Virus record (IMG/VR): IMGVR_UViG_3300017743_000032
Location: 1 to 41,282 of that record
Length of the DNA: 41,282 bases
DNA from: a virus
Strand: one strand, 5' to 3'
The notes beneath the pieces are model-generated. The model had not been told where the DNA came from and did not search any database. It worked only from the letters and a program-made list of their open reading frames with translations. Position numbers and translations under genes: made by a program. Shown here one piece after another: positions 31,175-38,866 of this stretch (positions are counted from its first letter, which is position 1; each line of letters opens with the position of its first letter).

Positions 31175-31302
31175 AGGGTTTTGTAATTACAATTTTACTT
31201 CTGTTGTCATTAAGTTCTTGCACCTACAAATACCAAGTTTCCAAATGGGATAACAGTGTCTTATTAGGAACGATTATAGGTACTTTAGTTAGTTTGAACT
31301 AG
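31171..31302 (+). CDS. Small lipoprotein, 43 aa
   Basis: ATG at 31171, in an ATGA overlap. Signal peptide MKGFVITILLLLSLSSC with a lipobox (SLSSC) and then TYKYQVSKWDN and a short hydrophobic end (VLLGTIIGTLVSLN). Acylation of the Cys by the host would anchor it in the envelope. Phage lipoproteins of this size include outer-membrane spanins and superinfection-exclusion proteins. The gene stop overlaps that of the convergent 884-residue gene by four bases. Confidence 0.7.
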   Translation: MKGFVITILLLLSLSSCTYKYQVSKWDNSVLLGTIIGTLVSLN

Positions 31303-33953
31303 GTAGCATTAGCTTGGGTACTAGGCATATCGCTTAGTGCCCCTAACTGCTCCTCTAATCCTATCGCTGTTCCTGCACCCATAGTAAATAAAGATAATCC
31401 CTTCAGAACTTTTTCTTTCAATTCAGGCGTAATTTTTATTGTCCATGATGATTGCTTTTGGGTAGCATTTCTAAAATCAGCATTATTTTGTGCTTGTTCT
31501 AAGGTTCTAAATGATGCGACTGGCAGATCAGTGCCAACCTCTTTAACTTGATACACTCTATCTAATGGTGAACTACCTCTTAACATTACAACTGTATGTA
31601 AATTTTTTGGTCTTATTTCTACAATTTGTTTGCTGACATTTTCTTTTCCTGCAACCTTCTTCGCCATAGATGGTATCTTATCTTCATAGTGATCAAGTAA
31701 TCCTTCATTGCCCCATCTATCAACTTGGACTTGTCCAGGTGAAAATGAAATACTGTCATGACCTTCTAGAACTGCTCTTTGCAATAATCTTTTGATACCA
31801 AATTTAGTCCACCCCTCAGTGGTTTCAACTACATCTCCACCAGGGATATTGCCAGATAATTTAGTGTCAAGACCATATCTTCTTGCTATCAAATCGTCTG
31901 CATAGTCTTCGAATGTCTTTGCATCTGGAAATTGATTGTTGCCTCTTAAATCATATTTAGTAGGTGGTGTATATCTCACGAATGTGCCAACTATATCCCT
32001 TTGAAGTTCTTTTGGCATTTTTTCAAAAGGCTCAACTACAAATCCAGCTTTTCTCAAAGCCTTAAGTGGCTCTAAAGAAGTTGTTATAGAATCTTCCAAA
32101 TTATTACTATTCACAAAATCTATGTAGTCAGCCATAGTCATAGTCTTATATTCATCAGGCATTCTGCTATTTTCGTAATCAAATACGTTTTCTGGCATTT
32201 TTGCACCTTGATTGTATTTTTCAGCCATTAATCCAGAAACATCCTCTCGTAATGGCACTCTAATTGGTGGTCTGCCTGGGTTCTTCAGTGAATACAAAAG
32301 CTCTTGTTCTGGTGCAGTTAATTTGATTTTTAAATTTCTTAATCCAAATAACTCGTCATCTACTTCATCAAACTTTTGTTTATTTTTCTCATATGACTTA
32401 GTGCCTGGTGCAAAGCCTCTTTGTCTTCCTGCCTGACCTCTATCTGATTGCAGTTCTTCTACATATAATGTTTTGCTTCCATCTTCTAAAGTTCTGTCCT
32501 TTGTTCGAAGGTGAACAATTGGATTATAGTTAGGAAAGTGAATTGGATTTTGATAATCATCGATATCGCTATACTCACCTAATCTTGCTGAGCTTGGATT
32601 ATTAGATTGTTTGCCTATTACGAACTCTCTATAATTTGAGCCACCTTGTTGAGTATTTTCACTAAACCTAGCGTCTTTCGCTACATAATCGCCATTTTGT
32701 ATAGCATAACTTTCTGTCTGTACTATGGCTTCGTTAATGTTTCCTCTATTTGCAATTTCGTCAAATCTAAATGAATCCATATCCTCTCTATTATAATCCA
32801 GAATTTTATATTGTTCTGATTGAGTGATATCAAATATGTCTGCATTTTTATCAAATGTGAGAAAGTTTCCACTTTTATCGTCATAAACTATTCTGTACCC
32901 AGTTTTGTTATCCTCCAAAACTCTTGTAGGATTTGTTAACTCTGTTGCTGACCTTGTTTCATCTGATACATTTAGACCTTTGTTGAGTTCATCGATCTCA
33001 TAATTACTAAATTTATTATACTGAGGCGTTTCTGATATCTTTTTTGTCATATCCTCAAATATTAATGTTGAGCCTTCAGTGATAGGATTATCTTGATACA
33101 CATCTTCGTATAATTCTAGTTTATTAACATTTATTTTTGTTAATATGTCTTTTTTTGTAATAGGTCTGTTGGTAACTTTAAATAAATCATCAAGACCAGT
33201 ATCAACTAACTCTGCTTCAGTTACGCCTTGATTCTGAAAATATTTTTTAAAGTCTGCTCCACTACCTTTGTTTTGTTTCATTTTATTAGCAACTTCTTCT
33301 GATTTATAGAAAAATCCTAATTCATCTAACTTTCTTGGATTTGTCATGACCATATTAGGTGGCATTCTTCTAGTGCTTGCTAACATTACTGGCTCTTTTG
33401 GCAAAGCCCCTACATTTGTAGGTACATTATCGCCTTTGAGCTTTTTTGATAGTGATTGAGAAAAGCCCTTGAGACCTTTTGCTATGGGTTTTGTTATAAG
33501 TGCACCCTCTAACACAGCAGCAGCTCCCTCAATAGCTGGGGCTATATAATCAGTTCCCTTTTGTGCTCTCTTAAATCCTCTTCCAGCTTCTTGAAGATAA
33601 AAAGGTATACCAAAAGGTGTAATATCTAATAAGCCAATTGACTTACTAAACGTCTCAGCATTAGGGTCTCCCACAAAACCTCTAGCCACATTACTTATTG
33701 CTCCCTTTGGCGTGCCTAAATATGTTAGAAGGTCTCTTATGCCATAGTTTAGCTTTTCTCTCATGGTAGGCTTGTATGGCTCTAATGTAGCCCCTTGAGA
33801 TTGTTGTATATTCTTTTCTAGTTGGTTAAGTGGCACATTAGAATTGTATATCATAGAAGCATACTGAGGATTTTCAAAAACGCTAGGCTCTACGCTTTGA
33901 GCTTCCTTAATTCTGTTCTCTCTAAAAAACCTATCTAGCTCATTCTCAGCCAT
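31299..33953 (-). CDS. Polyvalent-type large protein, 884 aa
   Basis: An N-terminal helical part (about 1-180) with a Gly/Ala stretch leads into a module that starts DELGFFYKSEEVANKMKQNK (about 205-245). A conserved C-terminal module follows: IVHLRTKDRTLEDG..LYVEELQSDRGQAGRQ (about 475-510), GWTKFGIKRLLQRAVLEGHDSISF (about 725-750) and VDRWG. I know these blocks from large phage proteins of the polyvalent type, usually co-injected or packaged and of unproven activity. The fragmentary EELQSD and LKR..R.A..G.D motifs are well conserved, which suggests an enzyme. No Walker motif. It ends four bases into the convergent lipoprotein gene. Confidence 0.7.
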   Translation of the reverse strand: MAENELDRFFRENRIKEAQSVEPSVFENPQYASMIYNSNVPLNQLEKNIQQSQGATLEPYKPTMREKLNYGIRDLLTYLGTPKGAISNVARGFVGDPNAETFSKSIGLLDITPFGIPFYLQEAGRGFKRAQKGTDYIAPAIEGAAAVLEGALITKPIAKGLKGFSQSLSKKLKGDNVPTNVGALPKEPVMLASTRRMPPNMVMTNPRKLDELGFFYKSEEVANKMKQNKGSGADFKKYFQNQGVTEAELVDTGLDDLFKVTNRPITKKDILTKINVNKLELYEDVYQDNPITEGSTLIFEDMTKKISETPQYNKFSNYEIDELNKGLNVSDETRSATELTNPTRVLEDNKTGYRIVYDDKSGNFLTFDKNADIFDITQSEQYKILDYNREDMDSFRFDEIANRGNINEAIVQTESYAIQNGDYVAKDARFSENTQQGGSNYREFVIGKQSNNPSSARLGEYSDIDDYQNPIHFPNYNPIVHLRTKDRTLEDGSKTLYVEELQSDRGQAGRQRGFAPGTKSYEKNKQKFDEVDDELFGLRNLKIKLTAPEQELLYSLKNPGRPPIRVPLREDVSGLMAEKYNQGAKMPENVFDYENSRMPDEYKTMTMADYIDFVNSNNLEDSITTSLEPLKALRKAGFVVEPFEKMPKELQRDIVGTFVRYTPPTKYDLRGNNQFPDAKTFEDYADDLIARRYGLDTKLSGNIPGGDVVETTEGWTKFGIKRLLQRAVLEGHDSISFSPGQVQVDRWGNEGLLDHYEDKIPSMAKKVAGKENVSKQIVEIRPKNLHTVVMLRGSSPLDRVYQVKEVGTDLPVASFRTLEQAQNNADFRNATQKQSSWTIKITPELKEKVLKGLSLFTMGAGTAIGLEEQLGALSDMPSTQANAT

Positions 33954-34415
33954 TTAGAACCTATACTCTATATTTGCCCCAATATTCTTTTCTTTTCCAA
34001 GTGGCGTTCCATCCACTGGATCAAAGTAGTAAGGGTTTATTTGACCTTGTATATTTAAGCTTGTGTTTTCTGTAATTGGTATACCTAAATACGCTCTTAA
34101 TTGATTTACTGTAAGACCTTGCCCAAACTGTTGGCTCTCTGGTGCTCCATATGCTTGTACCTCTTGTGGATAATCCACTTGCCCTTGCATATAGTTACCA
34201 CTACCACCAACACCAAATACAGTAGGTTGCCCTTCTACCATAGAAGGTGCAGTAAAGTTTAAATCTACACTACCTTCTGCTCTGTTTTTTGTTCTAATAG
34301 CCTCAGTCTTTCCTGTAGGTAAATATATAGGCATTTCGTTTACAGAACGCCCACCAATAATATTTACCTCTGGGGCTTTCATTTTTAATTTATTTAAAAA
34401 GCTTTTAACATCCAT
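33954..34415 (-). CDS. Beta-rich protein with outer-membrane-like C-terminus
   Basis: 153 residues. The end reads NIGANIEYRF, which matches the C-terminal aromatic signature of outer-membrane beta barrels. Alternating polar-hydrophobic strands (TSLNIQGQINPYYFDP, GSVDLNFTAP) also suggest strands. There is no signal peptide, and the N-terminus is charged (FLNKLKMKAPEVN), so export is doubtful. It could be a virion protein delivered to the envelope. The gene starts next to the 64-residue basic protein. Confidence 0.6.
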   Translation of the reverse strand: MDVKSFLNKLKMKAPEVNIIGGRSVNEMPIYLPTGKTEAIRTKNRAEGSVDLNFTAPSMVEGQPTVFGVGGSGNYMQGQVDYPQEVQAYGAPESQQFGQGLTVNQLRAYLGIPITENTSLNIQGQINPYYFDPVDGTPLGKEKNIGANIEYRF

Positions 34416-34609
34416 TACACTTGTCCTGCTGATAATGTTCTAGCCAATATCTCTAGCGTTTCTTGGAAACCTTTGTCTAGTTTCTTAGCTGCAGTAGCAA
34501 ACTTCTTAGGGCTTACCTCATCTGATTCTAGACCTTTTGATTTTAAAAATTTCTTAGCAGCTCTTATTTCAGCGTTAGCTACCTTTTTTATTTTTGCTTT
34601 CTTAGCCAT
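34415..34609 (-). CDS. Small Lys-rich helical protein, 64 aa
   Basis: MAKKAKIKKVANAEIRAAKKF..., then a short acidic segment (GLESDEVSPKKF) and a helical end (FQETLEILARTLSAGQV). Strongly basic at the N-terminus, so nucleic-acid binding is conceivable. Starts by overlap with the stop of the candidate ADP-ribosyltransferase gene. No family recognised. Confidence 0.65.
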   Translation of the reverse strand: MAKKAKIKKVANAEIRAAKKFLKSKGLESDEVSPKKFATAAKKLDKGFQETLEILARTLSAGQV

Positions 34610-35181
34610 TACTCAACCTTTACTTTGTCATTGCTAATAATAACTTCTTGCTCATCAAATGTTCTGCCACCTCCAAAGAAGGCGTTTATATCTGGGCTTG
34701 CCAATATATCTTTTTTCTTTACTTTAAATGCTTGTAGTGGACTTTGCAATCGCTTTTGCCAAGGTAAGCTAAGGTCAACATTATAATTAGGGTTTAATGT
34801 AAACGAACTGACGCCACTATTTTCGTCTAAATCGCCATATCTATAAACTGTTACTTCTTCTGGTAAGTCTTTAAGATAATCTTGTGTAAGTTCTTGTATT
34901 TCTTTCTGAGCATCATTAAGTTCTTTGTCTGTCAATGATGGTGGCATATCTTCACTACCAAATTTTAAAGCTCCAGACTTTAACTCCCCACCATAACCTT
35001 TGGCAAACTCTTTATCTGCATGAAATAAGTTTTTGTAGGCGTCTGGCGTATCTAATTGTACACTTTGGTCAATAATATCAGAATACTCACTTAAGCTTTT
35101 GCTAGTGCTTGGTAATGCCCCTATTTTATTTCCTAGAGCATCTACAACATATGTGATGCCTTTTACTATAGGATTTACCAT
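34609..35181 (-). CDS. Candidate ADP-ribosyltransferase (R-S-ExE type)
   Basis: 190 residues. The C-terminal half carries, in order, VTVYRYG (Arg114), VSSFTLNP (Ser125-Ser126-Phe-Thr) and FDEQEVII (Glu177-x-Glu179), separated by about 11 and 50 residues. This is the R...STS...ExE order of arginine-specific mono-ADP-ribosyltransferases, such as T4 Alt and ModA. Strand-like hydrophobic residues flank each motif. The N-terminal 110 are helical and may be a targeting part. The enzyme would transfer ADP-ribose from NAD to a host protein. The fold call rests on motif order alone. The neighbours are short basic proteins and large polyvalent-type proteins, as in many phages that inject effectors. Confidence 0.55.
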   Translation of the reverse strand: MVNPIVKGITYVVDALGNKIGALPSTSKSLSEYSDIIDQSVQLDTPDAYKNLFHADKEFAKGYGGELKSGALKFGSEDMPPSLTDKELNDAQKEIQELTQDYLKDLPEEVTVYRYGDLDENSGVSSFTLNPNYNVDLSLPWQKRLQSPLQAFKVKKKDILASPDINAFFGGGRTFDEQEVIISNDKVKVE

Positions 35182-35439
35182 TTACCAAGCCTTACATGAC
35201 CAATATCTAGCTTTTGTTTTCGGGCCTGGATTGTCACAATTGTGTCTAGACCTAAAGCTTTTTCTATTACCTTTTTGGTTTTTCTTAATTCGCATGTTTG
35301 GGTCACCAAATGTCACACGCTTTACCTTATCACCATCCATTACATAGACAACTGACTTCTTCTTGCCATAAGATGTTTCGCCCTTAGCTATTCTTCTAGG
35401 CTTGTTTAGAGATACACTTTTGCCTTTGTATTTAGCCAT
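35182..35439 (-). CDS. Conserved basic protein (FGDPNM..RHNCDNPGPKTKARYWSCKAW)
   Basis: 85 residues. The C-terminal half has FGDPNMRIKKNQ, then SFRSRHNCDNPGPKTKARYW and SCKAW. This is a motif I know from many marine phages and from algal viruses, where it is also found at the end of larger proteins. Two Cys (RHNC, WSC) and a conserved His may bind metal. The N-terminal half is Lys-rich (SYGKKKSVVYVMDGDKVKRV). Function not known. It overlaps the previous short basic gene by eight bases. Confidence 0.75.
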   Translation of the reverse strand: MAKYKGKSVSLNKPRRIAKGETSYGKKKSVVYVMDGDKVKRVTFGDPNMRIKKNQKGNRKSFRSRHNCDNPGPKTKARYWSCKAW

Positions 35440-35611
35440 TAGCTTTCTTCGCTTTCTTTTTGGCTGCTGCCGATAAATCTTTCATGTGTACTAAGTACTT
35501 ACTATTTTTTGTATGTTTAGCACCTGACATAACTTTACCCTTAGCATCTTTATGAGTTGCTCCCGTATACTTAGTGCCATCTTTAAAATAATGATTAACG
35601 CCTTTAGCCAT
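35432..35611 (-). CDS. Short basic protein, 59 aa
   Basis: ATG at 35611 overlapping the upstream TAA (TAATG), ending GCTAATGGCTAA so that its last codons contain the ATG of the next gene. The product MAKGVNHYFKDGTKYTGATH..., ending in KKKAKKANG, is rich in Lys, His and Gly. The pattern (HYFKDGTKYTGATHKDAKG, then M.GA.HT..S..LVHMKDLS) recurs in marine phages. Overlap on both sides is strong support that the gene is real. Function unknown. Confidence 0.75.
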   Translation of the reverse strand: MAKGVNHYFKDGTKYTGATHKDAKGKVMSGAKHTKNSKYLVHMKDLSAAAKKKAKKANG

Positions 35612-35871
35612 TATGCTTTCCTCTTCTTTTTAACTATTGTTTTGACTTTTTTCATAGGATTAGCTCTTTTTCTTTTGACTGCAGACTTGATTTGTCCTTT
35701 TGACATAGCGTTTGCTTTTGCTCTAGGCACACACTTGGGATATTTTCTCTTGGCGTCTTTCTTTTGTTTTGTTCTACCACACTTAGCATATCCTCCACCC
35801 TTCTTCTTAGAGCCAATATCTACCCAGTCTTCTTTAAACCACTTTGTTAATCCACCACTACTCTTTGCCAT
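35611..35871 (-). CDS. DUF5872-type small basic protein
   Basis: 86 residues. Starts MAKSSGGLTKWFKEDWVDIG, then GGYAKCGR, KYPKCVPRAKANAMSKGQI and a basic end (VKTIVKKKRKA). The WFKEDWVDI..P/K..GGGY..CGR pattern is a conserved family of phages and large algal viruses that I recall as DUF5872. Two Cys and the Lys/Arg richness suggest nucleic-acid or metal binding, unproven. Overlaps both neighbours by one to three bases. Confidence 0.75.
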   Translation of the reverse strand: MAKSSGGLTKWFKEDWVDIGSKKKGGGYAKCGRTKQKKDAKRKYPKCVPRAKANAMSKGQIKSAVKRKRANPMKKVKTIVKKKRKA

Positions 35872-36062
35872 TATGCTGACCTATAGCCTCCACCTCTTGA
35901 CTTGTATGTTTTAACAAGCCATGCATTTGCATAAGCGGATGGGTATACATCGAACTTACGCTTTGCTTCTGCTTTTACTCTTGCATACAACGCCTTATTA
36001 GTTGGAACTGAACCTTTTTTCTTAGTTGACTTTTTCTTAGTTGTTTTCTTTTTAACTGCCAT
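35871..36062 (-). CDS. Small basic protein, 63 aa (PSAYANAWLVKTYKSRGG)
   Basis: An N-terminal Lys/Thr stretch (VKKKTTKKKSTKKKG) is followed by a compact helical motif, PSAYANAWLVKTYKSRGGGY, which recurs in marine-phage and viral proteins. The N-terminus resembles the 25-residue peptide at 28575. Function unknown. It overlaps the DUF5872-type gene by TAATG. Confidence 0.7.
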   Translation of the reverse strand: MAVKKKTTKKKSTKKKGSVPTNKALYARVKAEAKRKFDVYPSAYANAWLVKTYKSRGGGYRSA

Positions 36063-36070
36063 ATCAACTC

Positions 36071-37327
36071 CTATGTAGCTGGTATTAAACTTTGAGCGTA
36101 TTTATATGCTTCTTCATCGCCTAGTGTCCTTTGTATCTCTAAGAACTTAGACGCCTCATCTATCAATTGTTGGTCTACTGGTTGAACTGGCGTATTCATA
36201 GCCAACTTTCTATAATCTGCAGGCATAGATTTAAATTCACCAAGACCCTTGCCCTCCGCTCTGACCTTAGACATTGGGTCTCTAAGCATTATAGTTTTAG
36301 GTATACTAGTTCCAAAGGTAAAAACTTCTGCATCAGGTGCTTTCATAATTTGTGAATCATAACTTGGATGCTTGCTAGGGAAAACACCAGACTTTAAGTC
36401 TGCAAACCTAGAACCCATACCTAAAAAATCATCTGCTATTAATCCTGGGTTGGTTGTGGCTAGTCGTATCTGACCTATGTTTGGTGCTCCTAAATTCTGC
36501 ATTTCTGCTTTATCAAAAACTTCAACCAATTTTTTTCTTGATGATCCAGGAAGATTTCTAAAATATGTTGCAAATTCATCTATATTACTTAGATTAGGTG
36601 CATCACTAAATGGTGTATAATTTTTACCTTTAATTGAATATTTATGATCTTTTATAACTTTAGACATTTCATTAAGGTTTTTCTTAGTATTTTTCCCAAC
36701 TCTCAATGATTCAATAATTACGTTAGCAACATCTACTGAAAAGTCTCCACCTCTTTCACCCATTGTAACAGTCATTCCAACAGGATTGCCACCCATTTGC
36801 TCTACTGTTTCTAATTTTTTATTAAACTCTTCCATAGTTCCAAGCATAGATGCCCAGCCTTGGTTTGCATCATCCATAAATTGTATGCCCCCAAATGTTC
36901 TTACAGGGTTTTCAAACTGCAAATCACCTATCCCAGTGATAATTACATCTCTACTAGTTCTATCTCCAACTAAAGGAATTATTGTTTTACCTTGTAAGAC
37001 AGATGCATCTCTAGCAAGTGTAGGGTTTTGTTGCAATGCTCCTACTTGCCCTCTCATGTTAAAATCTTTTAGTGGGTCTCTAACAAGTTTAGTGTAACTT
37101 CTCTGAAATGGTGGAGGTTTATCTTTGATCATGTCTATGGCTCTTGTTTTGTCGCCAAAAGCACCAAGTATTTCATCACCTGTTATCTCAAACTTAGGTA
37201 ATGCTCCAAATTCTTTCTTTATTTGCTCTGTAGTGGCTACATTACCTAAAGCACCAAGTTCATTCTCACTGAATAAAGGCTTAAAGTTCTTAGTCAAAAA
37301 CTCTAATAGAAACTTACTTTTAGACAT
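36071..37327 (-). CDS. Polyvalent-type domain protein, 418 aa
   Basis: Residues 110-170 contain LQGKTIIPLVGDRTSRDVIITGIGDLQFENPVRT and GGIQFMDDANQGWASM, a module that I recognise from large phage polyvalent proteins (pattern R.L.P..GDRT..G.ltG..G..l..PV..QGG). It continues with an N-acetyltransferase-unlike mixed fold. A late region (about 305-345) has DDFLGMGSRFADLKSGVFPSKHPSYD. The protein starts helical. Its enzymatic function is unknown. It lies between the small basic genes and the portal-proximal block. Confidence 0.65.
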   Translation of the reverse strand: MSKSKFLLEFLTKNFKPLFSENELGALGNVATTEQIKKEFGALPKFEITGDEILGAFGDKTRAIDMIKDKPPPFQRSYTKLVRDPLKDFNMRGQVGALQQNPTLARDASVLQGKTIIPLVGDRTSRDVIITGIGDLQFENPVRTFGGIQFMDDANQGWASMLGTMEEFNKKLETVEQMGGNPVGMTVTMGERGGDFSVDVANVIIESLRVGKNTKKNLNEMSKVIKDHKYSIKGKNYTPFSDAPNLSNIDEFATYFRNLPGSSRKKLVEVFDKAEMQNLGAPNIGQIRLATTNPGLIADDFLGMGSRFADLKSGVFPSKHPSYDSQIMKAPDAEVFTFGTSIPKTIMLRDPMSKVRAEGKGLGEFKSMPADYRKLAMNTPVQPVDQQLIDEASKFLEIQRTLGDEEAYKYAQSLIPAT

Positions 37328-37462
37328 TTATGCCTTCTTTGATTTAGACTTCTTTTTCTTTAACATAGCTAGTTTTTTAAAATCAGCCCCAGTCAACTTG
37401 TTCTTTGGCTTTGCCATGTTAGCAATCTTTTTTTGTTTTGATGAATATACTTTTCCTGGCAT
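37328..37462 (-). CDS. 44-residue Lys-rich protein
   Basis: MPGKVYSSKQKKIANMAKPK..., ending KKKKSKSKKA; the middle reads NKLTGADFKKLAML. Directly adjoins the next gene (stop at 37328, ATG at 37327). The pattern KQKKIA......ITGADFKKL is a recurring tiny-protein motif in marine phages. Function unknown, possibly packaged with DNA. Confidence 0.65.
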   Translation of the reverse strand: MPGKVYSSKQKKIANMAKPKNKLTGADFKKLAMLKKKKSKSKKA

Positions 37463-37464
37463 GA

Positions 37465-37749
37465 TTACATTCCTATCTTTGGTGAGCCATGACCAAGTAT
37501 CTCATCCATGACGCCTCGCATATCGCCACTATCTACTTTCATGACTTTGACCTTAACGTCTCCATCCATCTCTTCGTAATTTTCTTCCTCTTCTTCGTCT
37601 GGAAGTATCATACCTTGATAGCATAACAACAGAAAGTTAACTAACTGATCATCAGATAGCTCTAAACCTGGTGCATTATGAGGAAAACCCATCTTTTCCA
37701 TGAAAAGTTCAGCGTTCTCTTCCATGTTCTCTATGTTGATATCAGCCAT
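37465..37749 (-). CDS. Acidic small protein, 94 aa
   Basis: Acidic, with the run DEEEEENYEEMDGD (about 52-65) and two helices (VNFLLLCYQGM, GVMDEILGHGSP). A conserved-type small phage protein with no catalytic motif, the opposite in charge to its basic neighbour. Overlaps the EF-hand protein gene by eight bases. Confidence 0.65.
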   Translation of the reverse strand: MADINIENMEENAELFMEKMGFPHNAPGLELSDDQLVNFLLLCYQGMILPDEEEEENYEEMDGDVKVKVMKVDSGDMRGVMDEILGHGSPKIGM

Positions 37750-38866
37750 ATTTTTCTCCTATAAGTTGCTTGATATTAGATACAAAACCCAAAGCGTAAC
37801 AAATCCCTTCGCCCACTTTACTTATTACCTTAACTACCTTGCTCTTCTTGCCATATCTTCCCTTGGACAAGTCATAAGCCATTTGTTTAGCCCAAGCTAA
37901 AGCTAAAGGCTTGGTAATTTTGTAGACTATTCCTTTGTCTCTCATTTTTGTAGCTACATATTCTCCCCATACACAATAACCTTTATACACCAATGGGTCT
38001 ACACGTTTTCCATATATCTGATCATATTTGTAGATATATTTTTTCATATCACCCATTTCATAAAGAGCAGTGCATATGTATGTAGATGAATCAGAAGAAG
38101 AAGCTGCGTCATCGCTGAATGTGTTTGATAAATCTTTGCCACTAGTTGTGTCTGTTACAGAAGTCTCTGCCCCAGTCTGAGAACTTTGGCTAGGGTCTAC
38201 CCCTTCTGACCTACCAAATCCTAAACCTATGCCCTTACTGCCAGTGTACCCAGATCCAGTTGCACCACCTAAGTCTCCAGTAGCACCAACACCACTTCCT
38301 ATCCCACTTGAAATATTATCTACTTGTTGCTGAGTATATATGCTAGGTGTCGTTGTTCTAGCCTCATATCCTCCAAGCACACCACCACTTGGGTCAATCT
38401 TTCCTAGATTGGTAACACCAACTGTTCCCTTTGTATAGCCACTCATTGGGTTTAACCCCACATTATATGATGTTAGCTTGCCTTGATTCATGCCAAAGTT
38501 TTGTGCCTCTCTTTTCGACACCACGCCATCTTTATTAACATCTGCCATACTTCTTGCAGTATCTAATGATGGGTCTGTAACCATGCCAGTTACTGTATCT
38601 ACAAAACCTCTGTTCTGACCAAGTGCAGACTGAGCTGCTTTTTCTGCATTATAGCTTGTAATACCCTGAGCTACAGTTCCTAATGCACTTATTGCAGGAT
38701 TGCCAGTTAATCCCAAGCCATATCCTAATGCTGAACCTTTGCTTACGCCAATCCCTCCCAAGTTCAATCCACTAGGATTAGTCATCTCAAAGCCTCGTGA
38801 CAAGTCTCCATATTGACCTTGAGTTAATGAACCTAGTGCACCTAAGTTTTGATTGGCTCTTGCCAT
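37742..38866 (-). CDS. EF-hand protein with shared C-terminal domain, 374 aa
   Basis: The N-terminus is Gly/Ser/Ala-rich and contains a full EF-hand loop, DVNKDGVVSKRE (about residue 110: D1, N3, D5, G6, E12). A Ser/Thr/Gly linker leads to a C-terminal domain (about 265-370) that starts ICTALYEMGDMKKYIYKYDQ, then VYKGYCVWGEYV, AWAKQMAYDL and GEGICYALG. The protein at 9922-11304 ends in the same domain. The EF-hand may bind calcium in the environment. Portal-proximal position suggests an internal virion protein. No enzyme motif. Confidence 0.7.
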   Translation of the reverse strand: MARANQNLGALGSLTQGQYGDLSRGFEMTNPSGLNLGGIGVSKGSALGYGLGLTGNPAISALGTVAQGITSYNAEKAAQSALGQNRGFVDTVTGMVTDPSLDTARSMADVNKDGVVSKREAQNFGMNQGKLTSYNVGLNPMSGYTKGTVGVTNLGKIDPSGGVLGGYEARTTTPSIYTQQQVDNISSGIGSGVGATGDLGGATGSGYTGSKGIGLGFGRSEGVDPSQSSQTGAETSVTDTTSGKDLSNTFSDDAASSSDSSTYICTALYEMGDMKKYIYKYDQIYGKRVDPLVYKGYCVWGEYVATKMRDKGIVYKITKPLALAWAKQMAYDLSKGRYGKKSKVVKVISKVGEGICYALGFVSNIKQLIGEKYG

